This document shows positions 5,624-12,413 of a DNA stretch of 14,397 nucleotides, one piece after another; the first letter of the stretch is position 1, and each line of letters begins with the position of its first letter. Made by a program: the position numbers and the translations under genes. The stretch is from an uncultured Bacilli bacterium. GTDB lineage: Bacteria; Bacillota_I; Bacilli_A; RF39; UBA660. A model generated the notes under the pieces. It saw only the letters and a program-made list of their open reading frames with translations, had not been told where the DNA came from and ran no database searches. The DNA lies in assembly GCA_947599755.1 (NCBI GenBank), contig CANQFO010000023.1, positions 1 through 14,397 on the forward strand. The letters run 5' to 3'.

Positions 5624-8095
5624 ATGTCAAAGATGGATATGAGTACGGTACAGAGAGATAGAATGTTTCAGATTATCCAAAATATTGATCAGATTCATTG
5701 TATTTCTGATTTGGAGGAATTGTTTGATTCTCCTATACTTCTTGATGATTTAAAAAATGTATTAAAACGATTAAAATATATGAGGAAAAATTATACAGAT
5801 TTAAGTAAATATTATTATCATATTTGTGATTTTTTAGAATCTCAACGAATGAAAGATAAGGAATCGGAAACTAAAATGATGATTAAAAAGGTTAATCGTT
5901 TAAAAAAATCTTTTTTGGAATCTGAGGATTTATTGGAAAAAAATCATCAACAAGAAAATACAGATGATTCTGTTAAGCAATCGATTATTCGTCATATATT
6001 GATGCTTGATTATTATTATGATGATTTGGATGAAGAGATATTTCAACAGTATTTGCAAGAGGATGATTTTGAAAAAAGAATGGATATTCTTGTTTCTTTG
6101 CGTAATCAATATTTTAATACTACCATTTTGCTATATAAAGAGAAGAAAAATACCATTCATCAAGTGTATCGAATCATAGCCAGAGATTTTTCTTTAGGAC
6201 AAAATTATAAAAAAAATAAGAAGTTATTTGATGATATTTTGGGGCGTGAGGAATATTGTGATTTACGAAATATGATTGATCAAGCAAGAAAAAAATATCG
6301 AAAAAATCAAATTTTTTTATCTCAATTGGAGCGATTGATTGATTTTGAAAAGAATCAGCAAAAAAATTTATTTCCCAAAAAGGATCTGGATGATAGTGAA
6401 ACGGATTATGAAGAATTAATTGATTGTTGTATTCCTTTTTATCGAGAATATATTCAACGACTTAAGGATATTAAATATGGGCGATATAGTCGAAAATATA
6501 AGTTACAACTTAAGAATTTTATTCCTGATGAGTTAGAGAGGTTATTTGAAAAGTTATCTGAATTAGATGAGGATAAATTATTAGAACTTTGTATTTTGGG
6601 TGAAGATGTTTGTAAAAATAAACTTCGTAATTTAAAATATGGGGTAAATGATTATGATGATTGTGAGAGAGATTTTTTAAAGAAGATTATTCATAAATTT
6701 GAATCTTTAAAACCAATTGATCCTTTTTGTGAAGAGGATGATACGCAAATTTATTATACTATGCTTTGTCAATTGATTGATGATGATCGAAATTATTCTT
6801 ATCTTGAACATTTAATTACTCAGATTTCTGGGTTTAGAAATGCTAGAGGACGGGATGGACATATTTTATTGTTACTTGTTGATAAGTTTATTTTCAATTA
6901 TAAATTAAAGCTTGCTAATCAAGGCTTTCTTTATACTGATCCAAAATTTTATCAGGAAGTTATTAAACTTTATTTACAATTTGATGGAATTCTTAATCAG
7001 GAAGAGACTATTCAATTTTATCGTCGATTGGATGAATTTGAAGAATATTGTCAGAAAAAGAAATATAAAGATATTCATTGTGTAATTTCTGATTTAGGGG
7101 AAATTAGAAATCCTGATTCTATAAAAGATGATTGTTTTGATCAGGATAAAGTTCAAATGGAATTGAATGCAATTTTTGGATATCGTTTTGATGATGTTGT
7201 TCGGCATTATTTATTGAAAGGAAATTCTTTTTATCGAGATGGATTTATGTTTGATCAAATTGGAAATTTGGCTTTTTCTTTAGAGTATACTGATGAAGGA
7301 GATAGTATTTTTTCTGTTCATCTTTTGGATAATAGTAAGGTAATTGATTTTGATGATGAAATTGTTAAAAGCAGTTTTACTAATCAAAATTTCATGCCTA
7401 AACTTTGTGCTGATCGAGAATACCCTGTTATTAGTTTTTCTTATCGATTATTAGGAAAAAATGGTAAAATTGCTCCTGTTTCTATTCATCCTAGTGTATT
7501 AAGGATAGAGAATGTTTATGGAGAAGATGATTTGGATCAATATCGTGAATGTGATCAGATAAAAAATATGTATTGTTTTTTACATTCTTTTAATGATTTT
7601 TCTATGGATTTTAGTCTTTATGATCAAAAAGAAATTGAGTTGGTAGTTTCCAATAAAGTTAGTAATGATTTAGCAAAACGATTTAGTGATAGTAAGATTC
7701 CTTTTATTTATGAAGTCCATAGTGATCAAAGTCTTGATTTAGTACAGAAAAATCATAATGCAGTTTGTTATGAACTTTCTAAGGTCCCTATTCGAGAAGC
7801 ACATCAAATTTTTCATATTCTTGATCAAGTTAATGATCAGTACTATATGCCGGTTTATCGTGATGGTAGTAAAATTTGTTTGGATAGCAGTCAATTATCA
7901 GGACTTTATTTGGAACATGTTTTAAATCGTATTTTTGTTTCTAAATATGATGTTATGGAGGAAGCTTTAATTGTGGATGAGTGTATTCATTTGTTAAATG
8001 AGAAGAAAGGATATTTACCAGAGGGGATTCAAATAGAGGGAAATAGGAAGTTAAAACGAATGGTTTTTGAATATAAAAAGAAAAATCGATCTTAA
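5624..8095 (+). CDS. Large protein with a degenerate RNB (RNase II/R-like) C-terminal domain
   Basis: Residues 1 to about 480 are highly charged, mostly helical and unassigned. The last ~300 follow the RNB nuclease domain block by block: SLEYTDEGDSIFSVHLLDNS (552-571) against the RNB segment ending in VHIADVS; SFTNQNFMPKL then a Ser-rich strand and dGkI; ELVVSNKVSNDLAKR (672-686) against the 'ANe.vA..l' helix; IPFIYEVH (692-699) against 'P.lyRvH'; and SSQLSGLYLEHVLNR (755-769) at the TSPIRRYaDL..HR site. The catalytic DFDDA motif reads roughly IGNLA (546-550), so the essential aspartates are absent, and the Arg pair of the TSPIRR motif is also lost. No S1 or cold-shock domain is evident, and only 54 residues follow the last motif. 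A catalytically dead RNA-binding RNB protein, as known for yeast Ssd1, is the best inference. The gene is convergent with the regulator at 8113-8754. Confidence 0.6.
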   Translation: MSKMDMSTVQRDRMFQIIQNIDQIHCISDLEELFDSPILLDDLKNVLKRLKYMRKNYTDLSKYYYHICDFLESQRMKDKESETKMMIKKVNRLKKSFLESEDLLEKNHQQENTDDSVKQSIIRHILMLDYYYDDLDEEIFQQYLQEDDFEKRMDILVSLRNQYFNTTILLYKEKKNTIHQVYRIIARDFSLGQNYKKNKKLFDDILGREEYCDLRNMIDQARKKYRKNQIFLSQLERLIDFEKNQQKNLFPKKDLDDSETDYEELIDCCIPFYREYIQRLKDIKYGRYSRKYKLQLKNFIPDELERLFEKLSELDEDKLLELCILGEDVCKNKLRNLKYGVNDYDDCERDFLKKIIHKFESLKPIDPFCEEDDTQIYYTMLCQLIDDDRNYSYLEHLITQISGFRNARGRDGHILLLLVDKFIFNYKLKLANQGFLYTDPKFYQEVIKLYLQFDGILNQEETIQFYRRLDEFEEYCQKKKYKDIHCVISDLGEIRNPDSIKDDCFDQDKVQMELNAIFGYRFDDVVRHYLLKGNSFYRDGFMFDQIGNLAFSLEYTDEGDSIFSVHLLDNSKVIDFDDEIVKSSFTNQNFMPKLCADREYPVISFSYRLLGKNGKIAPVSIHPSVLRIENVYGEDDLDQYRECDQIKNMYCFLHSFNDFSMDFSLYDQKEIELVVSNKVSNDLAKRFSDSKIPFIYEVHSDQSLDLVQKNHNAVCYELSKVPIREAHQIFHILDQVNDQYYMPVYRDGSKICLDSSQLSGLYLEHVLNRIFVSKYDVMEEALIVDECIHLLNEKKGYLPEGIQIEGNRKLKRMVFEYKKKNRS

Positions 8096-8112
8096 TGATT
8101 TTTCTTTTCTTT
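8076..8112. terminator. Shared terminator hairpin between convergent genes
   Basis: The left arm (8076-8087, AAAAGAAAAATC) pairs over 12 bases with the right arm (8097-8108, GATTTTTCTTTT) around a 9-base loop containing the stop of the 823-residue protein. T-rich sequence follows on both strands (CTTTTTATTTTG on plus, TATATTC-type on minus), so it may serve both transcripts, more convincingly the plus one. Confidence 0.6.
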
Positions 8113-8754
8113 TTATTTTGAAGTTTTTGTTTCTTTTTCTAATAAATAAATTGTTTTTTCTTCTTTTTTAATGATTTTTTTTTGTTCCATTTTTGATAGT
8201 TCTCTCATTAAATTGCTTCTATCTACACAGAGGTAGTTGGCAATTTTTGTATAAGATGTAGTGACTTTAAATTTGTTATTTTTACTTCTTTTTTTTAAGA
8301 AAAATAGAAATTTATCTCTAACGGTTCTTTTTGATAATAATTCAATTTTTTCATTTTGTTCTTTATTATCATTAATTAATAAATCAAATAAAAATAGGAT
8401 TAAGTTTTGGTGAAAGGGACAATTTCTATGACAATTTAGAATGTTATAATAATCGATAAACATTACTTCTGTTGTATTTTCACTAATTATATAAATTTCA
8501 TCTTCTGAGTCGTTAAAGAATAGATTGGAAAAAATATCATTTTCTTTTAATTCTCTTATTATAATTGTGTTTCCATTTATGTCTGTTTTCATTATGATTG
8601 CTTTTCCGTTTGTAATTAGACCAATTTGTTTTTTTATTGGAGATAGGCTTAGTATTAGTTCTTTATTTTGAAATTTTTTTTGATGAATATTTATACATGT
8701 TTTTAAATTATTTTTTAAATTATGATAATTTTCTTTTTCTTGTAATTCTATCAT
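8113..8754 (-). CDS. CRP/FNR-family transcriptional regulator
   Basis: This is a 213-residue protein: an N-terminal cyclic-nucleotide-binding-like sensor barrel (about 35-100), a long dimer helix (about 120-150, ending ELLSKRTVRDKFLFFLKKR) and a C-terminal winged helix (about 165-205, SYTKIANYLCVDRSNLMREL, the Crp-type recognition helix). The start is set at 8754 because TAGGAG lies 8 bases before that ATG, while an in-frame ATG at 8796 has no ribosome site and coincides with the predicted transcription start. Cys are at 20, 108, 112 and 176; the CHRNCPFH pair (108-115) is seen in many anaerobe Crp/Fnr proteins, but the spacing is not that of E. coli FNR, so Fe-S or redox sensing is only possible. 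It is divergent from nrdD-nrdG-dut and likely controls it. The true ligand is unknown. Confidence 0.85.
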   Translation of the reverse strand: MIELQEKENYHNLKNNLKTCINIHQKKFQNKELILSLSPIKKQIGLITNGKAIIMKTDINGNTIIIRELKENDIFSNLFFNDSEDEIYIISENTTEVMFIDYYNILNCHRNCPFHQNLILFLFDLLINDNKEQNEKIELLSKRTVRDKFLFFLKKRSKNNKFKVTTSYTKIANYLCVDRSNLMRELSKMEQKKIIKKEEKTIYLLEKETKTSK

Positions 8755-8803
8755 TGATTTTTCTCCTATTTTCTTGTTTAATTTTTTTGTTTTCATTTTG
8801 TTT

Positions 8804-8833
8804 ATTTTATCATTTTTTATGTTGCAATTGCAA
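8804..8833 (-). promoter_or_regulatory. Promoter of the CRP/FNR regulator
   Basis: On the minus strand, TTGCAA (8833-8828) is followed after 18 bases by TAAAAT (8809-8804), which has the TGn extension (TGA, 8812-8810). The start would be near 8797, giving a leader of about 42 bases to the ATG at 8754. The -35 box lies inside the palindrome 8820-8835, which would suit autorepression. Confidence 0.55.
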
Positions 8834-8835
8834 CA
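8820..8835. promoter_or_regulatory. Operator-like palindrome 1
   Basis: TGTTGCAATTGCAACA is a perfect 16-base palindrome. Its half-site and N4 spacing match the second site at 8872-8897. It overlaps the -35 box of the regulator and is centred about 57 bases from site 2. Confidence 0.7.
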
Positions 8836-8871
8836 AGTTAGTCATTTATTATTTTTTTATTGAATATTTTT

Positions 8872-8897
8872 TATATTGTTGCTTTTGCAACAATATA
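8872..8897. promoter_or_regulatory. Operator-like palindrome 2 upstream of nrdD
   Basis: Eleven-base arms (TATATTGTTGC and GCAACAATATA) are perfectly inverted around TTTT. The core TGTTGC-N4-GCAACA is shared with site 1. Its centre (8884.5) lies about 42 bases upstream of the predicted nrdD start, the normal position for class II activation by CRP/FNR proteins. It could also form a hairpin, but it is not in a predicted transcript. Confidence 0.72.
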
Positions 8898-8914
8898 TTT
8901 TTTTAAAATCATAG

Positions 8915-8920
8915 TAGAAT
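8915..8920 (+). promoter_or_regulatory. -10 box of nrdD-nrdG-dut
   Basis: TAGAAT lacks a TG extension, and the -35 position 17 bases upstream (8892-8897) falls in the end of operator 2 with no match to TTGACA. This is the pattern of an activator-dependent promoter. A start near 8927 leaves the ribosome site AGGGAG (8936-8941) in the leader; the nearby TATAGT (8930-8935) would start inside that site and is less likely. Confidence 0.5.
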
Positions 8921-8949
8921 GAATTTATCTATAGTAGGGAGAGTGTAGT

Positions 8950-11094
8950 ATGGTTAAGTCAAAAGAAAAAGAAATTATGATTATTAAAAGAAATGGTAAT
9001 TTGGAAAAATTTGATCCTGAACGGGTTAAAAAGGCTGTTTGTGCTAGTGCAGAGAGGGTGATGGTAGAGCTTACTGATGATGCATTAGATGAGATTGTCT
9101 CTAAGGTATATGAGTTGCTTTGTACACAGGTTAGTCATCCTACTGTGGAGCAGGTTCATAGTTGCTGTGAAATAGCTTTGGAACAGATTAATCCTTTGGT
9201 TGCTAAGAGTTATCGTGAATATCGTGATTATAAGAAAGATATTGTTCATATTTTGGATAAAGTTTATAAGAAAGCTCAGGTTATTACTTATATTGGAGAT
9301 AAGGAATGTTCTAATATGGATAGTGCTTTGGTTACTACTCAGAGGTGCTTAATTTATAATAGTTTAAATAAGGAGCTTTATAAAAAATTCTTTTTGACTC
9401 CTGCAGAGATTGAGGCTTGTAAGGATGGATATATTTATATTCATGATATGAGTGCAAGACGGGATACAATGAATTGTTGTTTATTTGATATGGCTAATGT
9501 GTTAAAAGATGGTTTTGAAATGAGTAATATTTGGTATACTGAGCCTAAAACTTTACAAACTGCTTTTAATGTTATGGGAGATGTAATTAATAATACTACT
9601 GCTATGCAATATGGAGGATTTACGGTACCAGAGGTGGATACTACATTAAAAAAATATGCGAGGTTATCTTATGATCAGTATTATCAAGAATATTTGGAAA
9701 TCAAGGGAAAAAAATATCAGGATGAGGCTCGTGATTATGCGATAAAAAAAGTTCAAAGGGAATGTGAACAAGGATATCAGGGAATTGAGTATAAATTAAA
9801 TACGGTTAGTTCAAGTAGAGGAGATTATCCTTTTGTTACGTTTACTTTTGGTGTTGATTCTGATCCTTTTGCGGTGATGATTACGAAAACAATTTTGAAT
9901 GTTCATCGTGAGGGTCAAGGGAAAAAAGGTTTTAAAAGACCGACTTTATTTCCTAAATTGGTATTTTTATATGATAAAAAACTTCATGGAGAAGGGGGAA
10001 AGTTGAGAGATAGTTTTTTATGTGCTATTGAGTGTAGTAAAAAAGCAATGTATCCAGATTATTTATCTTTGACTGGTGAAGGCTATGTTCCAGAAATGTA
10101 TAAGAAGTATGGAAGAATTGTTAGTCCTATGGGATGTCGAGCATTTTTGTCTCCTTGGTATGAAAAAGGAGGAATGAATCCTAAAGATAAGAATGATAAA
10201 CCAGTTTTTATTGGTAGGTTTAATATTGGAGCTATTTCTTTACATTTACCTATGATTTTAGCTAAATCTAGAGAAGAGCAAAAGGATTTTTATGAAGTTT
10301 TAGATTATTATTTGGAAATGATTCGAAAAATTCATCTTCGGACTTATCGTTATTTATCAAAGAGGAAGGCATCTACTAATCCACTTGCATATTGTCAAGG
10401 AGGTTTTTATGGCGGAAATTTAAAGCCAGAGGAAGCAATTGAGCCAATTTTGAAATCTTCTACGGCATCGTTTGGAATTACTGCATTAAATGAATTACAG
10501 GTTTTATATAATGGAAAAAGCATTGTTGAAGATGGTGATTTTGCTTTAAAAGTATTAACTTATATTAATCAAAAGACACAGGAGTTTAAGGAAAAAGATC
10601 AAATTTTATATGCTATTTATGGTACTCCTGCTGAAAATTTATGTGGTTTACAGATTCAGCAATTTAGAAAGAAATATGGTGTTATTGAGGGAGTTAGTTC
10701 TCGTGAGTATGTTTCTAATAGTTTTCATTGTGGTGTTTGGGAAGATATTACGGGGATTGAGAAGCAAAATTTGGAAAATCGTTTTTGGGAACTTTGTAAA
10801 GGTGGTCGGATTCAATATGTTCGTTATAATTTAAGTTATAATACGAAGGCTATGCTTACTTATATTGAACGTGCTATGGATATGGGATTTTATGAAGGAG
10901 TTAATTTGTCTTTAGCTTACTGTAATCGTTGTGGTCATGAGGAGTTGGATATGGATGTTTGTCCAAAATGTGGTAGTACGGATTTGACGAAAATCGATCG
11001 AATGAATGGGTATTTATCTTATTCGAGGGTTCATGGTGATACGATGCTTAGCAATGCCAAAATGGTGGAAATTTCGGAAAGGAAGTCTATGTAA
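8950..11094 (+). CDS. nrdD: Anaerobic (class III) ribonucleoside-triphosphate reductase
   Basis: It reduces ribonucleotides to deoxyribonucleotides with a glycyl radical under anaerobic conditions. Domains in order: an N-terminal ATP-cone (about 10-100, starting IIKRNGNLEKFDPERVKKAV) for allosteric control; a ten-stranded barrel with active-site Cys candidates C176/C177 (MNCCLFDM) on one strand and C396 (SPMGCRAF) on another; and a C-terminal zinc ribbon, C658-x2-C661 and C671-x2-C674. The glycyl radical site is G687 in RMNGYLSYSR, followed by the usual short tail with K and R. The 714-residue length is typical. It belongs to a different NrdD subgroup from the gene at 12414 (motifs such as GTPAENLCGLQ). 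Its stop overlaps the nrdG start by one base, and the control region upstream holds two palindromes. Confidence 0.95.
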   Translation: MVKSKEKEIMIIKRNGNLEKFDPERVKKAVCASAERVMVELTDDALDEIVSKVYELLCTQVSHPTVEQVHSCCEIALEQINPLVAKSYREYRDYKKDIVHILDKVYKKAQVITYIGDKECSNMDSALVTTQRCLIYNSLNKELYKKFFLTPAEIEACKDGYIYIHDMSARRDTMNCCLFDMANVLKDGFEMSNIWYTEPKTLQTAFNVMGDVINNTTAMQYGGFTVPEVDTTLKKYARLSYDQYYQEYLEIKGKKYQDEARDYAIKKVQRECEQGYQGIEYKLNTVSSSRGDYPFVTFTFGVDSDPFAVMITKTILNVHREGQGKKGFKRPTLFPKLVFLYDKKLHGEGGKLRDSFLCAIECSKKAMYPDYLSLTGEGYVPEMYKKYGRIVSPMGCRAFLSPWYEKGGMNPKDKNDKPVFIGRFNIGAISLHLPMILAKSREEQKDFYEVLDYYLEMIRKIHLRTYRYLSKRKASTNPLAYCQGGFYGGNLKPEEAIEPILKSSTASFGITALNELQVLYNGKSIVEDGDFALKVLTYINQKTQEFKEKDQILYAIYGTPAENLCGLQIQQFRKKYGVIEGVSSREYVSNSFHCGVWEDITGIEKQNLENRFWELCKGGRIQYVRYNLSYNTKAMLTYIERAMDMGFYEGVNLSLAYCNRCGHEELDMDVCPKCGSTDLTKIDRMNGYLSYSRVHGDTMLSNAKMVEISERKSM

Positions 11095-11636
11095 TGAGGT
11101 ATCATAATATTACTAAAGCAGATATGTTAAATGGTGAAGGATTACGGGTTGTTTTATGGGTTAGTGGTTGTGATCATCATTGTCATGCTTGTCAAAATGC
11201 GATTACTTGGGATCCGGATGATGGAGTTTTCTTTGATGAATCTGCAAAGGAAGAAATTTTTTCTGAACTTTCTCAAGATTGGTGTAGTGGTCTTACTTTG
11301 TCTGGAGGAGATCCTTTGTTTTTAGGTAATCGAAAATGTATTGCTGAATTGGTTTTGGAGGTTAAGAGCAAATTTCCTGATAAGTCTATTTGGTGCTATA
11401 CTGGGTATCGATGGGAGGAATTGTTAGAACAAATGAGAATGGATGTGGATTTGGATACGATTCTTCATCATATTGATGTGTTATTGGATGGAAAATTTGT
11501 TTTACGATATGCACTTGAGAAATTACATTATGTTGGTAGTAGTAATCAATGTATTATTGATGTTGGGAAAAGTTTGACAGAGGGGGAGAAAATATTATAT
11601 ATTGATAATCAAAAAAATTTGGAGGGATTAGAATAA
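11094..11636 (+). CDS. nrdG: Anaerobic ribonucleotide reductase activating enzyme (radical SAM)
   Basis: NrdG uses a [4Fe-4S] cluster and S-adenosylmethionine to abstract hydrogen from the C-terminal glycine of NrdD. The CxxxCxxC cluster motif is C26, C30, C33 in VSGCDHHCHACQN. SGGDP (70-74) is the SAM-binding GGE-type motif, and VLLDGKFV (129-136) is typical of NrdG. The family's RGSSNQ motif appears as YVGSSNQ (146-152): Val replaces Arg, a small deviation also worth noting when comparing partners. The length of 180 residues is normal (about 155-200). The start codon overlaps the nrdD stop (TAATG), implying translational coupling and matched amounts of enzyme and activator. The G687 loop of the nrdD just upstream is the expected substrate. 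Confidence 0.95.
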   Translation: MRYHNITKADMLNGEGLRVVLWVSGCDHHCHACQNAITWDPDDGVFFDESAKEEIFSELSQDWCSGLTLSGGDPLFLGNRKCIAELVLEVKSKFPDKSIWCYTGYRWEELLEQMRMDVDLDTILHHIDVLLDGKFVLRYALEKLHYVGSSNQCIIDVGKSLTEGEKILYIDNQKNLEGLE

Positions 11637-12097
11637 TGAAAAATAGAGGATTTGAGGTTGCAAAAGGTTATGAGGATAAAGAAATTCATTTGCCTGTTCG
11701 AAAAACTGCTCATTCAGCTGGCTATGATATAGAAGCAGCAGAAGATATTGTTATTCCTAAATATTATCCAGGAATTCCACCTACTTTAGTTCCTACAGGA
11801 TTAAAAGCTTATTGTCAGGATGATGAGTGTGTTTTGTTATTAAATCGTAGCAGTGGTCCTAAAAAAGGGTTTTTACTTGCTAATAGTGTGGGACTTATGG
11901 ATTCTGATTATTATGGAAATGAGAGTAATGATGGACATTTTTATTTTGCTTATTTTAACTGTAGTGATCATGATATTTTTGTTAAAAAAGGAGATACGAT
12001 TGGACAGGCTGTTTTTATTAAATATTTGTTATGTGATAGAGATAAATCTATTGGAAAACGTATAGGCGGTTTTGGATCAACTAATGAAAAAAAATAA
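11636..12097 (+). CDS. dut: dUTP diphosphatase (trimeric dUTPase family)
   Basis: It hydrolyses dUTP to dUMP and pyrophosphate, keeping uracil out of DNA and feeding thymidylate synthesis. All five trimeric-dUTPase motifs are visible: motif 1 AHSAGYDIEAAED (25-37), motif 2 RSSG (71-74), motif 3 GLMDSDYYGN (86-95) with the catalytic Asp, motif 4 KGDTIGQAVF (118-127), and motif 5 GGFGSTN (144-150). The C-terminal Gly-rich arm is short and followed by two Lys. The 153-residue length is normal. The ATG overlaps the nrdG stop by one base (TAATG), so it is the third coupled gene of the operon. Placing dUTP removal beside the reductase makes sense because the reductase product pool includes dUTP/dCTP. 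The motif 3 insertion resembles phage and Firmicutes versions. Confidence 0.93.
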   Translation: MKNRGFEVAKGYEDKEIHLPVRKTAHSAGYDIEAAEDIVIPKYYPGIPPTLVPTGLKAYCQDDECVLLLNRSSGPKKGFLLANSVGLMDSDYYGNESNDGHFYFAYFNCSDHDIFVKKGDTIGQAVFIKYLLCDRDKSIGKRIGGFGSTNEKK

Positions 12098-12413
12098 AAA
12101 AATAAAAAATCATTTTTTTAAAAAATGCTTTTTTTTAATTTTTTTTAATTTTAATTTGTTGAAAAATAACACTTTTTCTATATTTTTTATTATAAAAAAT
12201 AAAAAAAATCAAATATTGACTTTGCTGTTTTTTTAAATTTTGTCTAATTCTGTAAATTGCTGTCAACTCTTTAAAAAAAGTTTTTTGATGATTTCTTTCT
12301 ATATCAACGAAAGTAAAATATTGGATGAAAAAGTGACTAAAATTGGTATTGATTTTTGAAAAATTTCTTCATAAAATGAATTTAGAAATTTAAGAAAGAA
12401 AGAGGTATTTTTT
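12098..12413 (+). other. 316-base AT-rich gap before the second nrdD
   Basis: No gene is supported here; the short minus-strand reading frame at 12299-12508 overlaps the start of the next gene and is not credible. It contains the terminator above, an AT-only palindrome with arms at 12181-12190 and 12192-12201, a -35-like TTGACT (12216-12221) with no clear -10 at a proper distance, two copies of TTGCTGT (12222-12228, 12257-12263), and an inverted TTGAC/GTCAA pair (12216-12220, 12262-12266). The TGTTGC-N4-GCAACA operator is not repeated. A ribosome site AAAGAGG lies at 12399-12405, 8 bases before the ATG. The promoter lies somewhere here but cannot be placed. Confidence 0.6.
12104..12137 (+). 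terminator. AT-only intrinsic terminator after dut
   Basis: CATTTTTTT (12111-12119) and AAAAAATG (12120-12127) form the inner arms, flanked by AAAAAA (12104-12109) and a T run (12129-12137) with one T/C mismatch between. The long T tract follows directly. The structure is plausible, but the low GC makes it uncertain. Confidence 0.5.

Noticed and set aside
8637..8906. Plus-strand Phe/Leu-rich open frame of 89 residues
   Set aside because: It is antisense to the regulator and runs through the divergent control region with both palindromes; the hydrophobicity reflects T-rich sequence.
8930..8935. TATAGT as the nrdD -10 box
   Set aside because: Transcription would start near 8942, at or past the AGGGAG ribosome site, leaving no usable leader; TAGAAT at 8915-8920 fits better.
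12157..12171. TGTT-N7-AACA as a third regulator site upstream of the second nrdD
   Set aside because: The spacing is one base short of the two good sites, the inner GC/GC pairs are missing, and it is only four paired bases in AT-rich DNA.
12098..12413. NrdR boxes, riboswitch or small RNA in the second nrdD leader
   Set aside because: No pair of NrdR-type 16-base boxes and no recognisable cobalamin or other aptamer core could be seen; class III enzymes do not use cobalamin.
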